A DNA stretch of 64,000 nucleotides. Source: Bacillota bacterium (GTDB lineage Bacteria; Bacillota; UBA4882; UBA8346). A program made the translations under genes and the position numbers. Under the pieces are notes generated by a model. It searched no databases and was not told where the DNA came from. It saw nothing but the letters and a program-made list of their open reading frames with translations. Shown piece by piece: positions 17,460-26,708 of the stretch (positions are counted from its first letter, which is position 1; each line of letters begins with the position of its first letter). The stretch is from assembly GCA_023392595.1 (NCBI GenBank), contig JAEVYU010000056.1, positions 62,001 through 126,000 on the forward strand, given 5' to 3'.

Positions 17460-19199
17460 ATGAGAAAACCATTTTTACCGCTATTCATATTGTTCATGGT
17501 TTTATCGGTTTTCATGAATATTCCGGCAAATGCGGCCGGGGAAGAGCCTTTATTCTTACTTGGCCAAAATGAAAAAGCCGAGATTCAATTGACTACCGGC
17601 CAGGTCTTCGCGTTAAAAATCGGGAGAAATCCCATCCAGCTTCTCACAGGAAACCATGGTCAAAAACTGATTTTATGTGGCGGCCAGGAAGAAAAGTCAG
17701 GAGAAATCAAGCAAGGCGCCTCTTTGCTGTTGGTTGCCGGTGATTTTCAATCCTGTGAAAAACAGATTCAATGTGATTCCGCATTGGTTGCATTTGAAGT
17801 CAGTAAGGATTCATCCGTTATATGGCTTGCCACGCAAGGCGGGATGATCAATAAAGAAGTCATCAAACCCAAAATCTACCGGGTGGATCTAAACACCTTT
17901 GTGGCCACCGAAACCGTTTTGGATTCCCTTCCTTGTCAGATTGCTCTTTCCGGGGATGATAAACGCTTAGCCGTTGCCTGCCTCGGCGATAAGGACAATC
18001 CTTCATCGGCATTGACCGTATGGGATGCCGATACTTCCCAGCAGGTTGCTTCCTTTGAGATAGCGGCCAACCCTGGTATTCTTAGTTTTAACAATGAAAA
18101 TAATTATATCATGGTCGCCGGTTACGGATATCAAGAACCGGAAAGCACAAGTACCGGTGTGGTTACCGGTTTTAAAATCCCCGCAAAATACTTCAAACAG
18201 TTAAAGAAACCGACTCCCTCCGGAGTAAATATCATCAATTTAGCCACTCTCGACAACAGATTGTTCGATCTGGGCAGGATCGCGGGAGACTTTATTCAGG
18301 GCCAAAGCGGGATCATCTATAGTATTGCAAAAGATGAAAACCAAAGCATTGTTAGGGCCACCAACTGCTCAGGACTCCTGTGGGAAAGAAAATATGACTC
18401 CCTACCAAAGTATGTTCAGGAATGGCCCGATAAGAACCAAGTATTTATCATTTGCGGTAAGGAAATTAGTATTATCAGCAACGATGATGGGAATACATTG
18501 AAGAAACTTACTGCCGAGAACGATATTCAACCGTTCCTTTTTCTGGACGGTTCCCCCTACGCCTATTCCTACAATATGAGCAAACTCAGACTCAATACGA
18601 TGGACCTTAATCATTCCGAATTGGGGAAAACATTCAAAGCAGGAAGCGCCGGGCTTAAAATCCTTAAAGCAACGACCATGGTTCTATCGGTGGTAGCTTA
18701 TGCCGACAGTTTGCAGCCTCGTTATGTCAATGGGGTCCAAATGCCGACCCGCGTTACACCCATTTATTGGCCCCATGCCCCTAAGGGTAATATTGTACCT
18801 TGCCCGGAGCAGAAAAAGCTCTATATGTTAAATTCTTTTCTCGCTGAAATTTACACGTATGATATCCAAAAAGAAGTCGTAACCAAAAAATTCAGCTATC
18901 TTGGGGATAATTCATTATATCTGCAAATGACTCCCCATGGCAAATACGTGGTTTTAGTGACCGGTGGCGACTGGAAGTTAATAAACACCCTGACGGATAA
19001 GGCAGACCTTACTTTTAGTGTCGGTGGTGGGATCCATTTGGTTTTTCAGGAAGTTGCCGCTCCAACCCCCTATTTCAGTCCGGATGGCAACAAAATGTAT
19101 ATTCCCAAAGGCTCCCAAATCCTCGTGGTCGACCTTTTGAATGGAAAAAAACTCAAATCGCTTCCAACCAAGACAAAGGATGCCACGTTATTCTGGTAG
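17460..19199 (+). CDS. exported beta-propeller-like protein of unknown function
   Basis: 579 residues with a signal peptide (residues ~1-25, ending NIPANAAGE). The mature chain is beta-rich with repeated patterns typical of propellers, such as IALSGDDKRLAVACLGD, TVWDADTSQQVASFEI and PTPYFSPDGNKMYIPKGSQI. No catalytic residues are visible. The ATG at 17460 follows AAAGGAG. A TATAAT box lies at 17404-17409, with no good -35. It is probably a secreted or cell-surface binding protein; its partner is unknown. Confidence 0.75.
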   Translation: MRKPFLPLFILFMVLSVFMNIPANAAGEEPLFLLGQNEKAEIQLTTGQVFALKIGRNPIQLLTGNHGQKLILCGGQEEKSGEIKQGASLLLVAGDFQSCEKQIQCDSALVAFEVSKDSSVIWLATQGGMINKEVIKPKIYRVDLNTFVATETVLDSLPCQIALSGDDKRLAVACLGDKDNPSSALTVWDADTSQQVASFEIAANPGILSFNNENNYIMVAGYGYQEPESTSTGVVTGFKIPAKYFKQLKKPTPSGVNIINLATLDNRLFDLGRIAGDFIQGQSGIIYSIAKDENQSIVRATNCSGLLWERKYDSLPKYVQEWPDKNQVFIICGKEISIISNDDGNTLKKLTAENDIQPFLFLDGSPYAYSYNMSKLRLNTMDLNHSELGKTFKAGSAGLKILKATTMVLSVVAYADSLQPRYVNGVQMPTRVTPIYWPHAPKGNIVPCPEQKKLYMLNSFLAEIYTYDIQKEVVTKKFSYLGDNSLYLQMTPHGKYVVLVTGGDWKLINTLTDKADLTFSVGGGIHLVFQEVAAPTPYFSPDGNKMYIPKGSQILVVDLLNGKKLKSLPTKTKDATLFW

Positions 19200-19289
19200 G
19201 ATTAAATTAAAAAGGCATTACTCAACGCTTTAAGATTGCGGCCGGTTACTTTGTAACGGGCCGCTTTGATTGGAAAGGGCGGTTTCCGG

Positions 19290-19440
19290 CGGTCTGTGCC
19301 CTCACCCTTTCTGATTCATTCAGAGATGCGGCCCTCTCCTGTTTCACGGGCGAGGGATTATGAGCGTCTATGTTTCGCTGTTCTGAGCTTTCCCCTGCTC
19401 CGGCATACGGTAGCGGGGGAAGACATAGTCCTCTGAATAT
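19290..19440. repeat. dispersed repeat A, copy 1
   Basis: Shares the blocks CATTCAGAGA, CCCTCTCC, GGGCGAGGGATTATGA and TGCTCCGGCATACGGTAGCG with 22280-22430, in the same order and orientation. A partial copy lies at 20530-20580. It fills most of the gene-free stretch 19200-19531. Confidence 0.7.
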
Positions 19441-19531
19441 TCTGTCGGAAAATAAAATACCTTTGGTAAAACAAAAAATGTTATAATTAGGAAAAAGGGC
19501 AAGGATTCTCCCCTGAAAGTCGGGTGAAAAA

Positions 19532-20416
19532 TTGGACCGTCTGAAAGTTAAAAACGACTTCATTTTTCAGAAAATATTCGGCCAAAATGAACACAAGGAA
19601 ATTTTGATTAGCTTTTTAAATGCCGTCTTAGCCTTAGAAGCCGAACAAAAGCTGACGGATATCGAAATTATAGAGAATACCCGGCTTAAAAAAGACCATA
19701 TTGACGACAAACTGGGGATTTTAGACATCCGCGCCCGCACGATGACCGGGGAACAATTTAATATTGAAATCCAACTCATCAATCAATACAATATGGATCA
19801 AAGGACCCTATTTTACTGGTCAAAACTTTTTAGTGAACTCGCGCACATGCGCGCGTTGAAAGAAGGCCAGCCTTTCCAGTCACTTAAAAAGACCATTACC
19901 ATTAATATTTTGGATTTCGATTATATCCATATCGAGCAATACCATTCGGTTTTTCACTTATGGGAAGATGCTCACAAAGGCTGTAAATTAACGGATATCC
20001 TGGAGATTCATTTCCTGGAATTGCCCAAGTTCCGAAAAGCAAGACCCGATCTAAGTAAACCCTTAGATCGCTGGCTGATTTTCATTGAAGATTCACCGAA
20101 GGAGGTACGCCTAATGGCAATTAATAACGATCCTGCCATCGCCAAAGCCGAGGAATTGTTAGAACGTCTAGGTAGCCTGGATGAAGTAAAAAGATATTAT
20201 GAGGCCCGGGAAATGGCGATTCATGATGAAGTAACACGGATTACCGGAGCTAAAGCGGAAGGCCGGATAGAGGGTGAAGCCGAGGGTATTTTAAAGGGTA
20301 AACTGGAAGCTGCCCGCAAAATGCTTGTCAAACAAATGCCGGAAGAGCTGATCATCGAGATTACCGGGATTACGGGCGAAGAGTTACGTAAGCTTAAATG
20401 TGAAGAGAAGAACTGA
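19532..20416 (+). CDS. Rpn/PD-(D/E)XK nuclease family protein
   Basis: 294 residues. The N-terminus (LKVKNDFIFQKIFGQNEHKE) and the core ILDIRART..EQFNIEIQL match the Rpn/YhgA-like PD-(D/E)XK nuclease family (Asp in LDIR, Glu in IEIQ). The middle contains IHFLELPKF and the C-terminus is Glu/Lys/Gly-rich (GAKAEGRIEGEAEGILKGK) before a short end. Family members are recombination-promoting nucleases or transposase relatives. The start is a TTG with only CGGGTGA upstream, so it is less certain. It sits at the edge of duplicated, decayed DNA. Confidence 0.8.
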   Translation: MDRLKVKNDFIFQKIFGQNEHKEILISFLNAVLALEAEQKLTDIEIIENTRLKKDHIDDKLGILDIRARTMTGEQFNIEIQLINQYNMDQRTLFYWSKLFSELAHMRALKEGQPFQSLKKTITINILDFDYIHIEQYHSVFHLWEDAHKGCKLTDILEIHFLELPKFRKARPDLSKPLDRWLIFIEDSPKEVRLMAINNDPAIAKAEELLERLGSLDEVKRYYEAREMAIHDEVTRITGAKAEGRIEGEAEGILKGKLEAARKMLVKQMPEELIIEITGITGEELRKLKCEEKN

Positions 20417-20591
20417 AGTATGAAGGTTTAAACCTTCTCCGCCTCAATCTTGATAATGGTTATTAAAATCGTGATTATTGATTACTGGGTTTCTCATTTC
20501 AACTGTCTGTGGCCTCAGTCCTTCTGGCGGTTTATTTCCTCACCCCTCTGTCCATTCAGAGATGCGGTCCTCTCCCGTTTTACGCTATTCA

Positions 20592-20699
20592 TTACCCACA
20601 TTGTTTTTGGTTTATGGGACGATACCCGGGAGCTTGGGGAACGATCCGTTCGAAGGGGAGGATATGGCCGTAAAATAATTCTTCCAGAATCGATTTCTA
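20592..20699 (-). pseudogene. dead N-terminal copy of the DUF6809 gene
   Basis: Reads KSILEELFYGHILPFERIVP, nearly identical to the start of the intact gene at 22457-22738. The start codon is TAG instead of ATG, and the frame stops after ~35 codons. It belongs to a duplicated segment; see repeat C. Confidence 0.8.
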
Positions 20700-20965
20700 G
20701 GACAGGCCTTCTTTCTGGCCCCTACCCTTTTTCGGCATCAGAAATTCGGGTCTATTTCGGGGGCTTTTAATGATCGCCTAAAACATCGTCTGAACCAGGA
20801 TTTAACGGATTATACGGATTTTAAATCAGTGCCGGTAGATCATTTGGATTTAGAAATGGCGGGAATGAATTTTGGGATGCCAAGGTTTGTCGGTGAGCAT
20901 GAGATAAATACCTCCCTCATTAATCTTTAATTTTCTTCTTAAAACAATTCGATGAATGCCGATCT
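20600..20965. repeat. segmental duplication C, copy 1
   Basis: Matches 22630-22995 over its whole length with small indels. Shared blocks include GAACGATCCGTTCGAAGGGG, TAAAATAATTCTTC, AAACATCGTCTGAACCAGG and CTCCCTCATTAATCTTTAA. This copy is the degraded one: its DUF6809 start is lost and its radC end is cut. No functional gene is left in 20417-21771. Confidence 0.8.
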
Positions 20966-20974
20966 TGTTTGTCC

Positions 20975-21160
20975 ACGGATTTCACCGGCTGAGTGACTGG
21001 AGCGGCCCAGGAACCAAAAAGCCGCCGGAACCTACGGTTTCCGGTTCTCCCTTTATTCATCCAGGGTTTTTGAATGTCTTCGCCATCCCTGGCCATTCGA
21101 CTGTCAACTTAGCTAGGCTTCCGAACGCAACCGCAGTTTTCATCCTGAAAGATGCGGTGG
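20975..21160. repeat. dispersed repeat B, copy 1
   Basis: Shares GTCCACGGATTTCACCGGCT, GAGTGACT..GGAGCGGCCCA, CCTTTATTCATCC, GGGTTTTTGAATGTC and GCCATCCCTGGC with the reverse complement of 39600-39800. Reading frames through it are not gene-like. Confidence 0.7.
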
Positions 21161-21542
21161 GGAAATCGCCTTCCTCCTTGAAGGCTTATATCTCTTGCAG
21201 GTAATTGTGGCTATTTAATTGCTTCTTCACGTTATCAATTAGGCTTCAAAAATAAAGCTTCATCCACATTTCCCTTTAGCTTTTCAATTTAATAGAAATC
21301 CTTTTTCCCTTAAACTATAACCATCAGAGGGTTCCCCTGTTGTTCTTTCAAGAAGCTCAATTAGCTAAATAACAGTGCTCAAAAAAATACAGATTTATAT
21401 GCTCCGAAATGGTCAATAGGATGTTGACCACGCGGCTTTAATTTATGGATGAATTATAGCCGTCGACCCGCAGAATTACCCAAGAAGACGACTACACGAT
21501 GTAGGAGTCAGTTAAATTGCGCAAGCACTCCTTCGATACTCA

Positions 21543-21709
21543 GGGAGGAGTGTCGCGATAGAGGGGAATCCCTGGGGGCACGCTGCCCCCGGGCCGGCGG
21601 GTTCCTCGCGATGAAACTCATCGCGCGGGTTGCTCCGGCTACAACCCTTGGCCTTAGGGGTTGCAAGGGGAGCGGGTGGCGTCCCCTGTCGACATCGAAG
21701 TTATAACCC
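21543..21709. other. GC-rich nested hairpin element
   Basis: A GC-rich island in AT-rich surroundings. GGGGGCA (21574-21580) pairs with TGCCCCC (21584-21590). Outer TCGCGA copies lie at 21553-21558 and 21606-21611. A competing stem GCGATGA/TCATCGC spans 21608-21624. It could be a structured RNA or a dispersed non-coding repeat. I do not recognise an RNA family. Confidence 0.4.
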
Positions 21710-21771
21710 CCCAAAAATAAGCAATTAAAGTCACCCAAGCATTCTTGACTCTAATTCCCAAATTCCTTAAA

Positions 21772-21873
21772 TTACAACAACCCTTTTTCCTTCAAACTCA
21801 CATAACTCCGCTCTCCCGTTATCACATGGTCCAACAGTTCGATACCCATGATTTTCCCGGTCCCCGGACCTAA
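21772..21873 (-). pseudogene. radC: C-terminal fragment of a RadC/JAB-domain gene
   Basis: The minus strand reads GKIMGIELLDHVITGERSYV then SLKEKGLL and stops, which is the conserved end of RadC-family proteins. No start codon; a stop precedes it. The N-terminal part of a RadC-like protein lies 1.1 kb away at 22976-23164, with other genes between, so an ancestral gene may have been split by insertion. Confidence 0.75.
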
Positions 21874-21876
21874 TAT

Positions 21877-22197
21877 TCATCTTCCCAGCCACTTCTTTAA
21901 CCCCAATCCATCTTTCAATATCTGCCTGTAAATAATCTGCGGCAGCAACATTTCCAGTGTTCCGATCATAACCGGTAAGCTTTCAGTAACAATTTCCTGG
22001 TGGACCGGATCAGGCAATAATTGGAGAAGCTCTTGAAAACACTCCTTCATCTGCGCTTGAAGATTTTGATATTCGCTATTTTGACTGATGATTTTATAAT
22101 AGATTTCGTTACAGCGTTCAACAATCAGATAATCGATATACTCTTCCAAATCAACCGGCGAATCGCTTTCGGTAATGATAAATTCGAAGTCGGCCAT
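21877..22197 (-). CDS. hypothetical protein, 106 residues
   Basis: Acidic N-terminal half (MADFEFIITESDSPVDLEEY) and a helical remainder (QMKECFQELLQLLPDPVHQE). No recognised domain, no signal peptide. A strong ribosome-binding site (AAGGAGG) lies 8 nt before the ATG, so it is probably translated. It lies between the two radC fragments, suggesting cargo of the segment that split that gene. Confidence 0.65.
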   Translation of the reverse strand: MADFEFIITESDSPVDLEEYIDYLIVERCNEIYYKIISQNSEYQNLQAQMKECFQELLQLLPDPVHQEIVTESLPVMIGTLEMLLPQIIYRQILKDGLGLKKWLGR

Positions 22198-22279
22198 GAG
22201 ATGAACCTCCTTAAAATTTAGTGAGTCCTTTTCCTTTTTAGCGGATATGATTCCTTTTCCCGTAATTTCGTGAGCCTGT

Positions 22280-22430
22280 CTATACCCTCAGCCAGTCTGC
22301 CCATTCAGAGAAGTGGCCCTCTCCCATCACGCAAAAAACGCTATGGGCGAGGGATTATGATTACCCTATGTTTTGCCGTCCTGATCCTTCCCATGCTCCG
22401 GCATACGGTAGCGGGGGAAGGGTGACTTTT
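22280..22430. repeat. dispersed repeat A, copy 2
   Basis: Second copy of the element at 19290-19440, with the same block order (CATTCAGAGA, CCCTCTCCC, GGGCGAGGGATTATGA, CTCCGGCATACGGTAGCG). Confidence 0.7.
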
Positions 22431-22456
22431 TTGAGTAAGCCTTAGAGATGGGGGCC

Positions 22457-22738
22457 TTACTTGAGCTCTCCGTTATTGCCGAGCACCTCCAGCATGACCA
22501 GCGCTCCGAGCTTAAAACCATATGCAAAGGAAGCGTAAGCTTCCATCACACTTGAGTCGCAATCCAAATTCAAAAGCCCTTCCAGCGCCTTGTAATCTTC
22601 CGCCGGGAGTCTGACTTGCAACGTTTGCTTGATATCGGATTTTTTTTGGTTTAAGGGACGATACTCGGGATCTTGGGGAACGATCCGTTCGAAGGGGAAG
22701 ATATGGCCGTAAAATAATTCTTCAAGAATCGATTTCAT
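22457..22738 (-). CDS. DUF6809 family protein
   Basis: 93 residues beginning MKSILEELFYGHIFPFER, with the pattern of the small Bacillota DUF6809 proteins: an N-terminal L-W/F-Y-G-x-I/L-x-P-x-E-R motif and a C-terminal helix FAYGFKLGALVMLEVL. Function unknown; members are common near mobile DNA and radC. A degraded duplicate of its start is at 20592-20699. Confidence 0.75.
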   Translation of the reverse strand: MKSILEELFYGHIFPFERIVPQDPEYRPLNQKKSDIKQTLQVRLPAEDYKALEGLLNLDCDSSVMEAYASFAYGFKLGALVMLEVLGNNGELK

Positions 22739-22995
22739 GAGACATGCCTTCTTTCTGCCCCCTACCCTTTCCCGACATCAGAAATTCGGGTTTATTTCGG
22801 GGGGCTTTTAATGATCGCCTAAAACATCGTCTGAACCAGGATTTAACGGATTTAACCGATGAAACGGATTTTAAATCAGTGTCGGTAGATATTTTCGATT
22901 TAAAATGTCGAGAATGATTTTTTTGATGCCAAGGTCTTTGTCGGTGAGCATGGGGTATACCTCCCTCATTAATCTTTAATTTCTCCTTAAAACAA
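22630..22995. repeat. segmental duplication C, copy 2
   Basis: Less degraded counterpart of 20600-20965. It contains the start of the DUF6809 gene, a 26-codon mini-ORF and the end of the radC N-terminal fragment. Confidence 0.8.
22871..22951 (-). CDS. possible 26-residue peptide
   Basis: A 26-codon frame reading MLTDKDLGIKKIILDILN.. with a consensus GGAGGT 7 nt before the ATG. The degraded duplicate copy (near 20830-20910) keeps the ribosome-binding site but is frameshifted. It may be the start of a truncated gene rather than a functional peptide. Confidence 0.35.
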   Translation of the reverse strand: MLTDKDLGIKKIILDILNRKYLPTLI

Positions 22996-23164
22996 TTAGA
23001 TGAATGCCAAACTTCTCTACCGGTTCGGATTTGAGATCCAAGAGGTATTGGAGGACTTTATAGCAGATCAAAGGGCTGGTGATTGGATGGTCTTCAAGAT
23101 CGTAACGGTGGCGGCGGGTGCGGATTTGCTTGAGGGTATAGATATTGATTGAAGTGAAGGACAT
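22976..23164 (-). CDS. RadC-like N-terminal fragment, 62 residues
   Basis: Reads MSFTSINIYTLKQIRTRRHR then YDLEDHPITSPLICYKVLQY, resembling the N-terminal part of RadC/JAB-domain proteins (P-x-x-x-Y-x-x-L..L..E..EKFGI). It stops where the JAB catalytic core should begin, so the His-x-His metal site is missing. A good ribosome-binding site (GAGGATG) precedes the ATG at 23164. Probably translated but not an active RadC protein; the matching C-terminal end is at 21772-21873. Confidence 0.55.
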   Translation of the reverse strand: MSFTSINIYTLKQIRTRRHRYDLEDHPITSPLICYKVLQYLLDLKSEPVEKFGIHLIVLRRN

Positions 23165-23232
23165 GATTTTCATCCTCTTTATATAATTACTTAATACATC
23201 AACAAAATATATTACTACAATAATAAGTATAA

Positions 23233-23280
23233 TACTCACTCAATGAGTAGTCAATCTATTTTACTACATTTCGGAGTAAA
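23233..23280. promoter_or_regulatory. inverted repeats, candidate Xre operators
   Basis: Two short dyads in the divergent intergenic region: ACTCA(n5)TGAGT at 23233-23247 and TTTTACT(n9)AGTAAAA at 23258-23280. They lie upstream of the Xre gene and between it and the divergent radC fragment, where an autoregulatory operator is expected. Confidence 0.45.
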
Positions 23281-23331
23281 ATATTTGTTTTAACTAATTC
23301 TAGTAGTATATTGATATTAGGTGGTGATATT

Positions 23332-23652
23332 TTGTTACTTGGAGAGCGGTTAAAACAATTAAGGGAAGAAACAGGATTGACCCAGCAGCAATTGGCCAGC
23401 ATGGTAAACCTCTCGCAACAAACCATTGGGCATTATGAGGTAAACCGTTCAGAGCCAAGTGTTAAGACTATAGAGTTGTTTGCAAAGATTTTCAATACTT
23501 CTACAGATTATTTATTAGGTTTATCTAATATTAAACATCCAAATGATATTCAAAACAAACTTGACTTATCTTCGTTGAATTTGCCAAAAGAAGCTATTAA
23601 AGAAATAGAAAATTTTACAGAATTCATGAGACAAAAATATAAGGATAAATAA
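23332..23652 (+). CDS. Xre-family helix-turn-helix regulator
   Basis: 106 residues. The Xre/Cro HTH covers ~2-60: GERLKQLREETGLTQQQLAS and LSQQTIGHYEVNRSEPSVKT, then the standard LAxxFNxSTDYLLGL end. A C-terminal helical tail follows (KEAIKEIENFTEFMRQKYKD). The TTG at 23332 is chosen because ATTAGGTGG lies just upstream and it starts directly at the HTH. It is divergent from the radC fragment and lies 220 bp before the trailer end of CRISPR array 1; it may be a relic mobile-element repressor. Confidence 0.85.
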   Translation: MLLGERLKQLREETGLTQQQLASMVNLSQQTIGHYEVNRSEPSVKTIELFAKIFNTSTDYLLGLSNIKHPNDIQNKLDLSSLNLPKEAIKEIENFTEFMRQKYKDK

Positions 23653-23872
23653 GACTTTGAGTAAGGCCCTGTGATAAAATTTATGTGCTTCGCATCATCT
23701 TCTTTCCGAATACTCTTTTATACGGATATTATTCAATATTTTTTGCATCCGTAAAGCATAAGCCATCCATTTCAAACACCAACTTTCAATGAGTTCCTGT
23801 GCTACAATAATTTTCCCAAGCTCTCATGTAAGGGAACGCCGACTTCTTACAACCCTGTTTCAAAGTTAAAAA

Positions 23873-26451
23873 GTTTCAATCCACGCCCTGTGCAAGGAGC
23901 GACATTTGGCTGATATGGAAGCAACCCATATTATTGTTTCAATCCACGCTCCTGTGCAAGGAGCGACAGGAATTGGATAAAAATAAAAAATAAGTTTATT
24001 TCAGTTTCAATCCACGCTCCTGTGCAAGGAGCGACAAGATACTGATTTGGATGGCGTTATCACTTATTTGGTTTCAATCCACGCTCCTGTGCAAGGAGAA
24101 ACATCATCCAATACTTCCAGGGCGGTTGTAGGATAGTTTCAATCCACGCTCCTGTGCAAGGAGCGACCAGCCATAACTCCAAACAAATCACTCCTTCAAA
24201 TGTTTCAATCCACGCTCCTGTGCAAGGAGCGACGTATAATTAATAACAAACCGCTCACTCCCGAAGTTTCAATCCACGCTCCTGTGCAAGGAGCGACTGA
24301 TTTTACCCTTAAATATATCGACAAAGATGATGTTTCAATCCACGCTCCTGTGCAAGGAGCGACGCGATATCCTTAATGTCGACAGCTTTGACGCGGGTTT
24401 CAATCCACGCTCCTGTGCAAGGAGCGACGAAAAAGGCAATTCCCGTGATGACAAACGGTAGTTTCAATCCACGCTCCTGTGCAAGGAGCGACGTTATTGA
24501 TCAGATTTATAATTTGGCTTCTAAAATGTTTCAATCCACGCTCCTGTGCAAGGAGCGACGTCCACGTGCCACGCGTTTCCCTAATGATTCGGATGTTTCA
24601 ATCCACGCTCCTGTGCAAGGAGCGACACTCATATCCCTTAACGTCGCCATCAATAAACCGGTTTCAATCCACGCTCCTGTGCAAGGAGCGACGTTCTTTG
24701 AGATGTGCTTTTCTCCGGCAAAATCAGTTTCAATCCACGCTCCTGTGCAAGGAGCGACACTGTTATGACCTGTCTAACCGGTGTTGGTATTGTTTCAATC
24801 CACGCTCCTGTGCAAGGAGCGACCATCATGCAGCGGATTTATGACCATTTGATGAGTTTCAATCCACGCTCCTGTGCAAGGAGCGACGTTGGGTATGGGT
24901 TGAAGAGGCATACGAAATCGTTTCAATCCACGCTCCTGTGCAAGGAGCGACGCTTTCACCTTGACCACAACCTATAAATGCAATGTTTCAATCCACGCTC
25001 CTGTGCAAGGAGCGACGTTACGGGGTCTTCTTCCATCTCATTCGCAAGATGTTTCAATCCACGCTCCTGTGCAAGGAGCGACGTAAAATTCGTCAAAATT
25101 ATCGCCCCCAAGTTAAGTTTCAATCCACGCTCCTGTGCAAGGAGCGACTGTCATGATTACTATCACGATCATCCACTTGAAGTTTCAATCCACGCTCCTG
25201 TGCAAGGAGCGACATATCCAATGCAGAATTTGTCAAGCTTAACCTTGTTTCAATCCACGCTCCTGTGCAAGGAGCGACGCCCGCCGGGTCCGTCGCATGA
25301 TGGGAATAAAGGTTTCAATCCACGCTCCTGTGCAAGGAGCGACTTCGCCAGCCGGATAATATTGGAACATTTGTGGGTTTCAATCCACGCTCCTGTGCAA
25401 GGAGCGACTTGATGAAACGATTTAAGGATTCTGCAGCGTTTGTTTCAATCCACGCTCCTGTGCAAGGAGCGACAGACGAGGATGGCGTTTTGACTCCCGT
25501 AAGCTCGGTTTCAATCCACGCTCCTGTGCAAGGAGCGACGCGCCCTTTGCATTACATATCCGGTATATCGGGGTTTCAATCCACGCTCCTGTGCAAGGAG
25601 CGACCAAATACTTTATGATAAAGCTCACTGGATTTTTGTTTCAATCCACGCTCCTGTGCAAGGAGCGACTGTAGTATAATGCAGTAAAATTAATTATACC
25701 AAGTTTCAATCCACGCTCCTGTGCAAGGAGCGACTTAATTAATTCTTCAAAACTGGCTGCCGGACGGGTTTCAATCCACGCTCCTGTGCAAGGAGCGACG
25801 CAACTTGACAGAGTCTCAAACCAAACTAAAGGTTTCAATCCACGCTCCTGTGCAAGGAGCGACTAAAGCGGGAGCGGCTATCTCAGCTATCGGATGTTTC
25901 AATCCACGCTCCTGTGCAAGGAGCGACCAGGAAATGTCTAAAACCAGCGTTAGCAAATATGTTTCAATCCACGCTCCTGTGCAAGGAGCGACGCGGATCT
26001 CCTGGTTAAAGCAAGCCTATACGGACGTTTCAATCCACGCTCCTGTGCAAGGAGCGACCCAAGGCATAAATAAAACCGCTGTGAGATACGCGTTTCAATC
26101 CACGCTCCTGTGCAAGGAGCGACGGCATACCGGCGACGCGGTAAAGATGGAGATCGGTTTCAATCCACGCTCCTGTGCAAGGAGCGACTTCATTTCGTGG
26201 ACTTCATCCGACATACCCACACGTTTCAATCCACGCTCCTGTGCAAGGAGCGACTCGGTCATGATAATGTAACCGTCAATCAATCCTTGTTTCAATCCAC
26301 GCTCCTGTGCAAGGAGCGACTTCCTTGCTCGGCCTGGCTGCTTTGCAGCGATAGAGTTTCAATCCACGCTCCTGTGCAAGGAGCGACCTGAAGGATGGCC
26401 GGTATGCTGTATATTGCAGGTTTCAATCCACGCTCCTGTGCAAGGAGCGAC
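23873..26451 (-). CRISPR. type I-C CRISPR array 1, 40 repeats
   Basis: Forty 32-nt repeats with 39 spacers of ~32-36 nt. On the plus strand each repeat begins GTTTCAATCCACGCTCC and ends TGTGCAAGGAGCGAC. The crRNA sense is the minus strand (GTCGCTCC.. ending GTGGATTGAAAC, the I-C form). The repeat at 23873 lacks one base and the one at 24071 ends GAGAAAC; both lie at the end farthest from cas2. This, with the leader at 26452, shows that new spacers enter at 26451. Many open frames run through the array and none is a gene. Confidence 0.98.
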
Positions 26452-26640
26452 AGTATTACCTTTCAACCTTCTATTTACAAGGACTGTTTTGCAACTTTCC
26501 GCGAACCTTCTTTTTTCTTACAAAATTTCCCTTATAAAATCCACTAAAAACGCCGAAACCCTTTTCATGTATGCACCGCGAACCTCCTAGGAAAATCATG
26601 TTCACTTTGGGTTCGCGCTAAAACTGTCCCGCAATTTGAT
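26452..26640 (-). promoter_or_regulatory. leader of CRISPR array 1
   Basis: AT-rich stretch between array 1 and cas2, closely similar to 39263-39440. CGCGAACC at 26500 and 26577 and GGGTTCGCG at 26609 lie 49, 126 and 158 nt from the last repeat, the same distances as in leader 2. GGAAAATCATGTTCACTT is also shared. It should hold the pre-crRNA promoter and the Cas1-Cas2 docking signals. Confidence 0.85.
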
Positions 26641-26708
26641 TTGACATCTCACCTTGCCAACCACAGTTCGCCTACCCGGTCAACATTGCATTTTCTTCAA
26701 TTTCAATG

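Noticed and set aside
20956..21204. 82-codon frame reading VHGFHRLSDWSGPGTKKPPE, and its counterpart at 39601-39804
   Set aside because: Both are readings of dispersed repeat B, with indels shifting frame between copies, so not a conserved protein.
21449..21738. Overlapping frames in the GC-rich island
   Set aside because: Open on both strands because of GC-rich hairpins; no ribosome-binding site.
23873..26451. Long open frames through CRISPR array 1 (for example 24376-24768 and 25805-26272) reading repeated VSIHAPVQGAT or FNPRSCARSD
   Set aside because: They are translations of the 32-nt repeat; no ribosome-binding sites and spacers of random origin.
26452..26708. Promoter on the plus strand reading from array 1 toward cas2
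   Set aside because: Repeat sense, trailer-end decay and the cas gene direction all show that the array is read on the minus strand.
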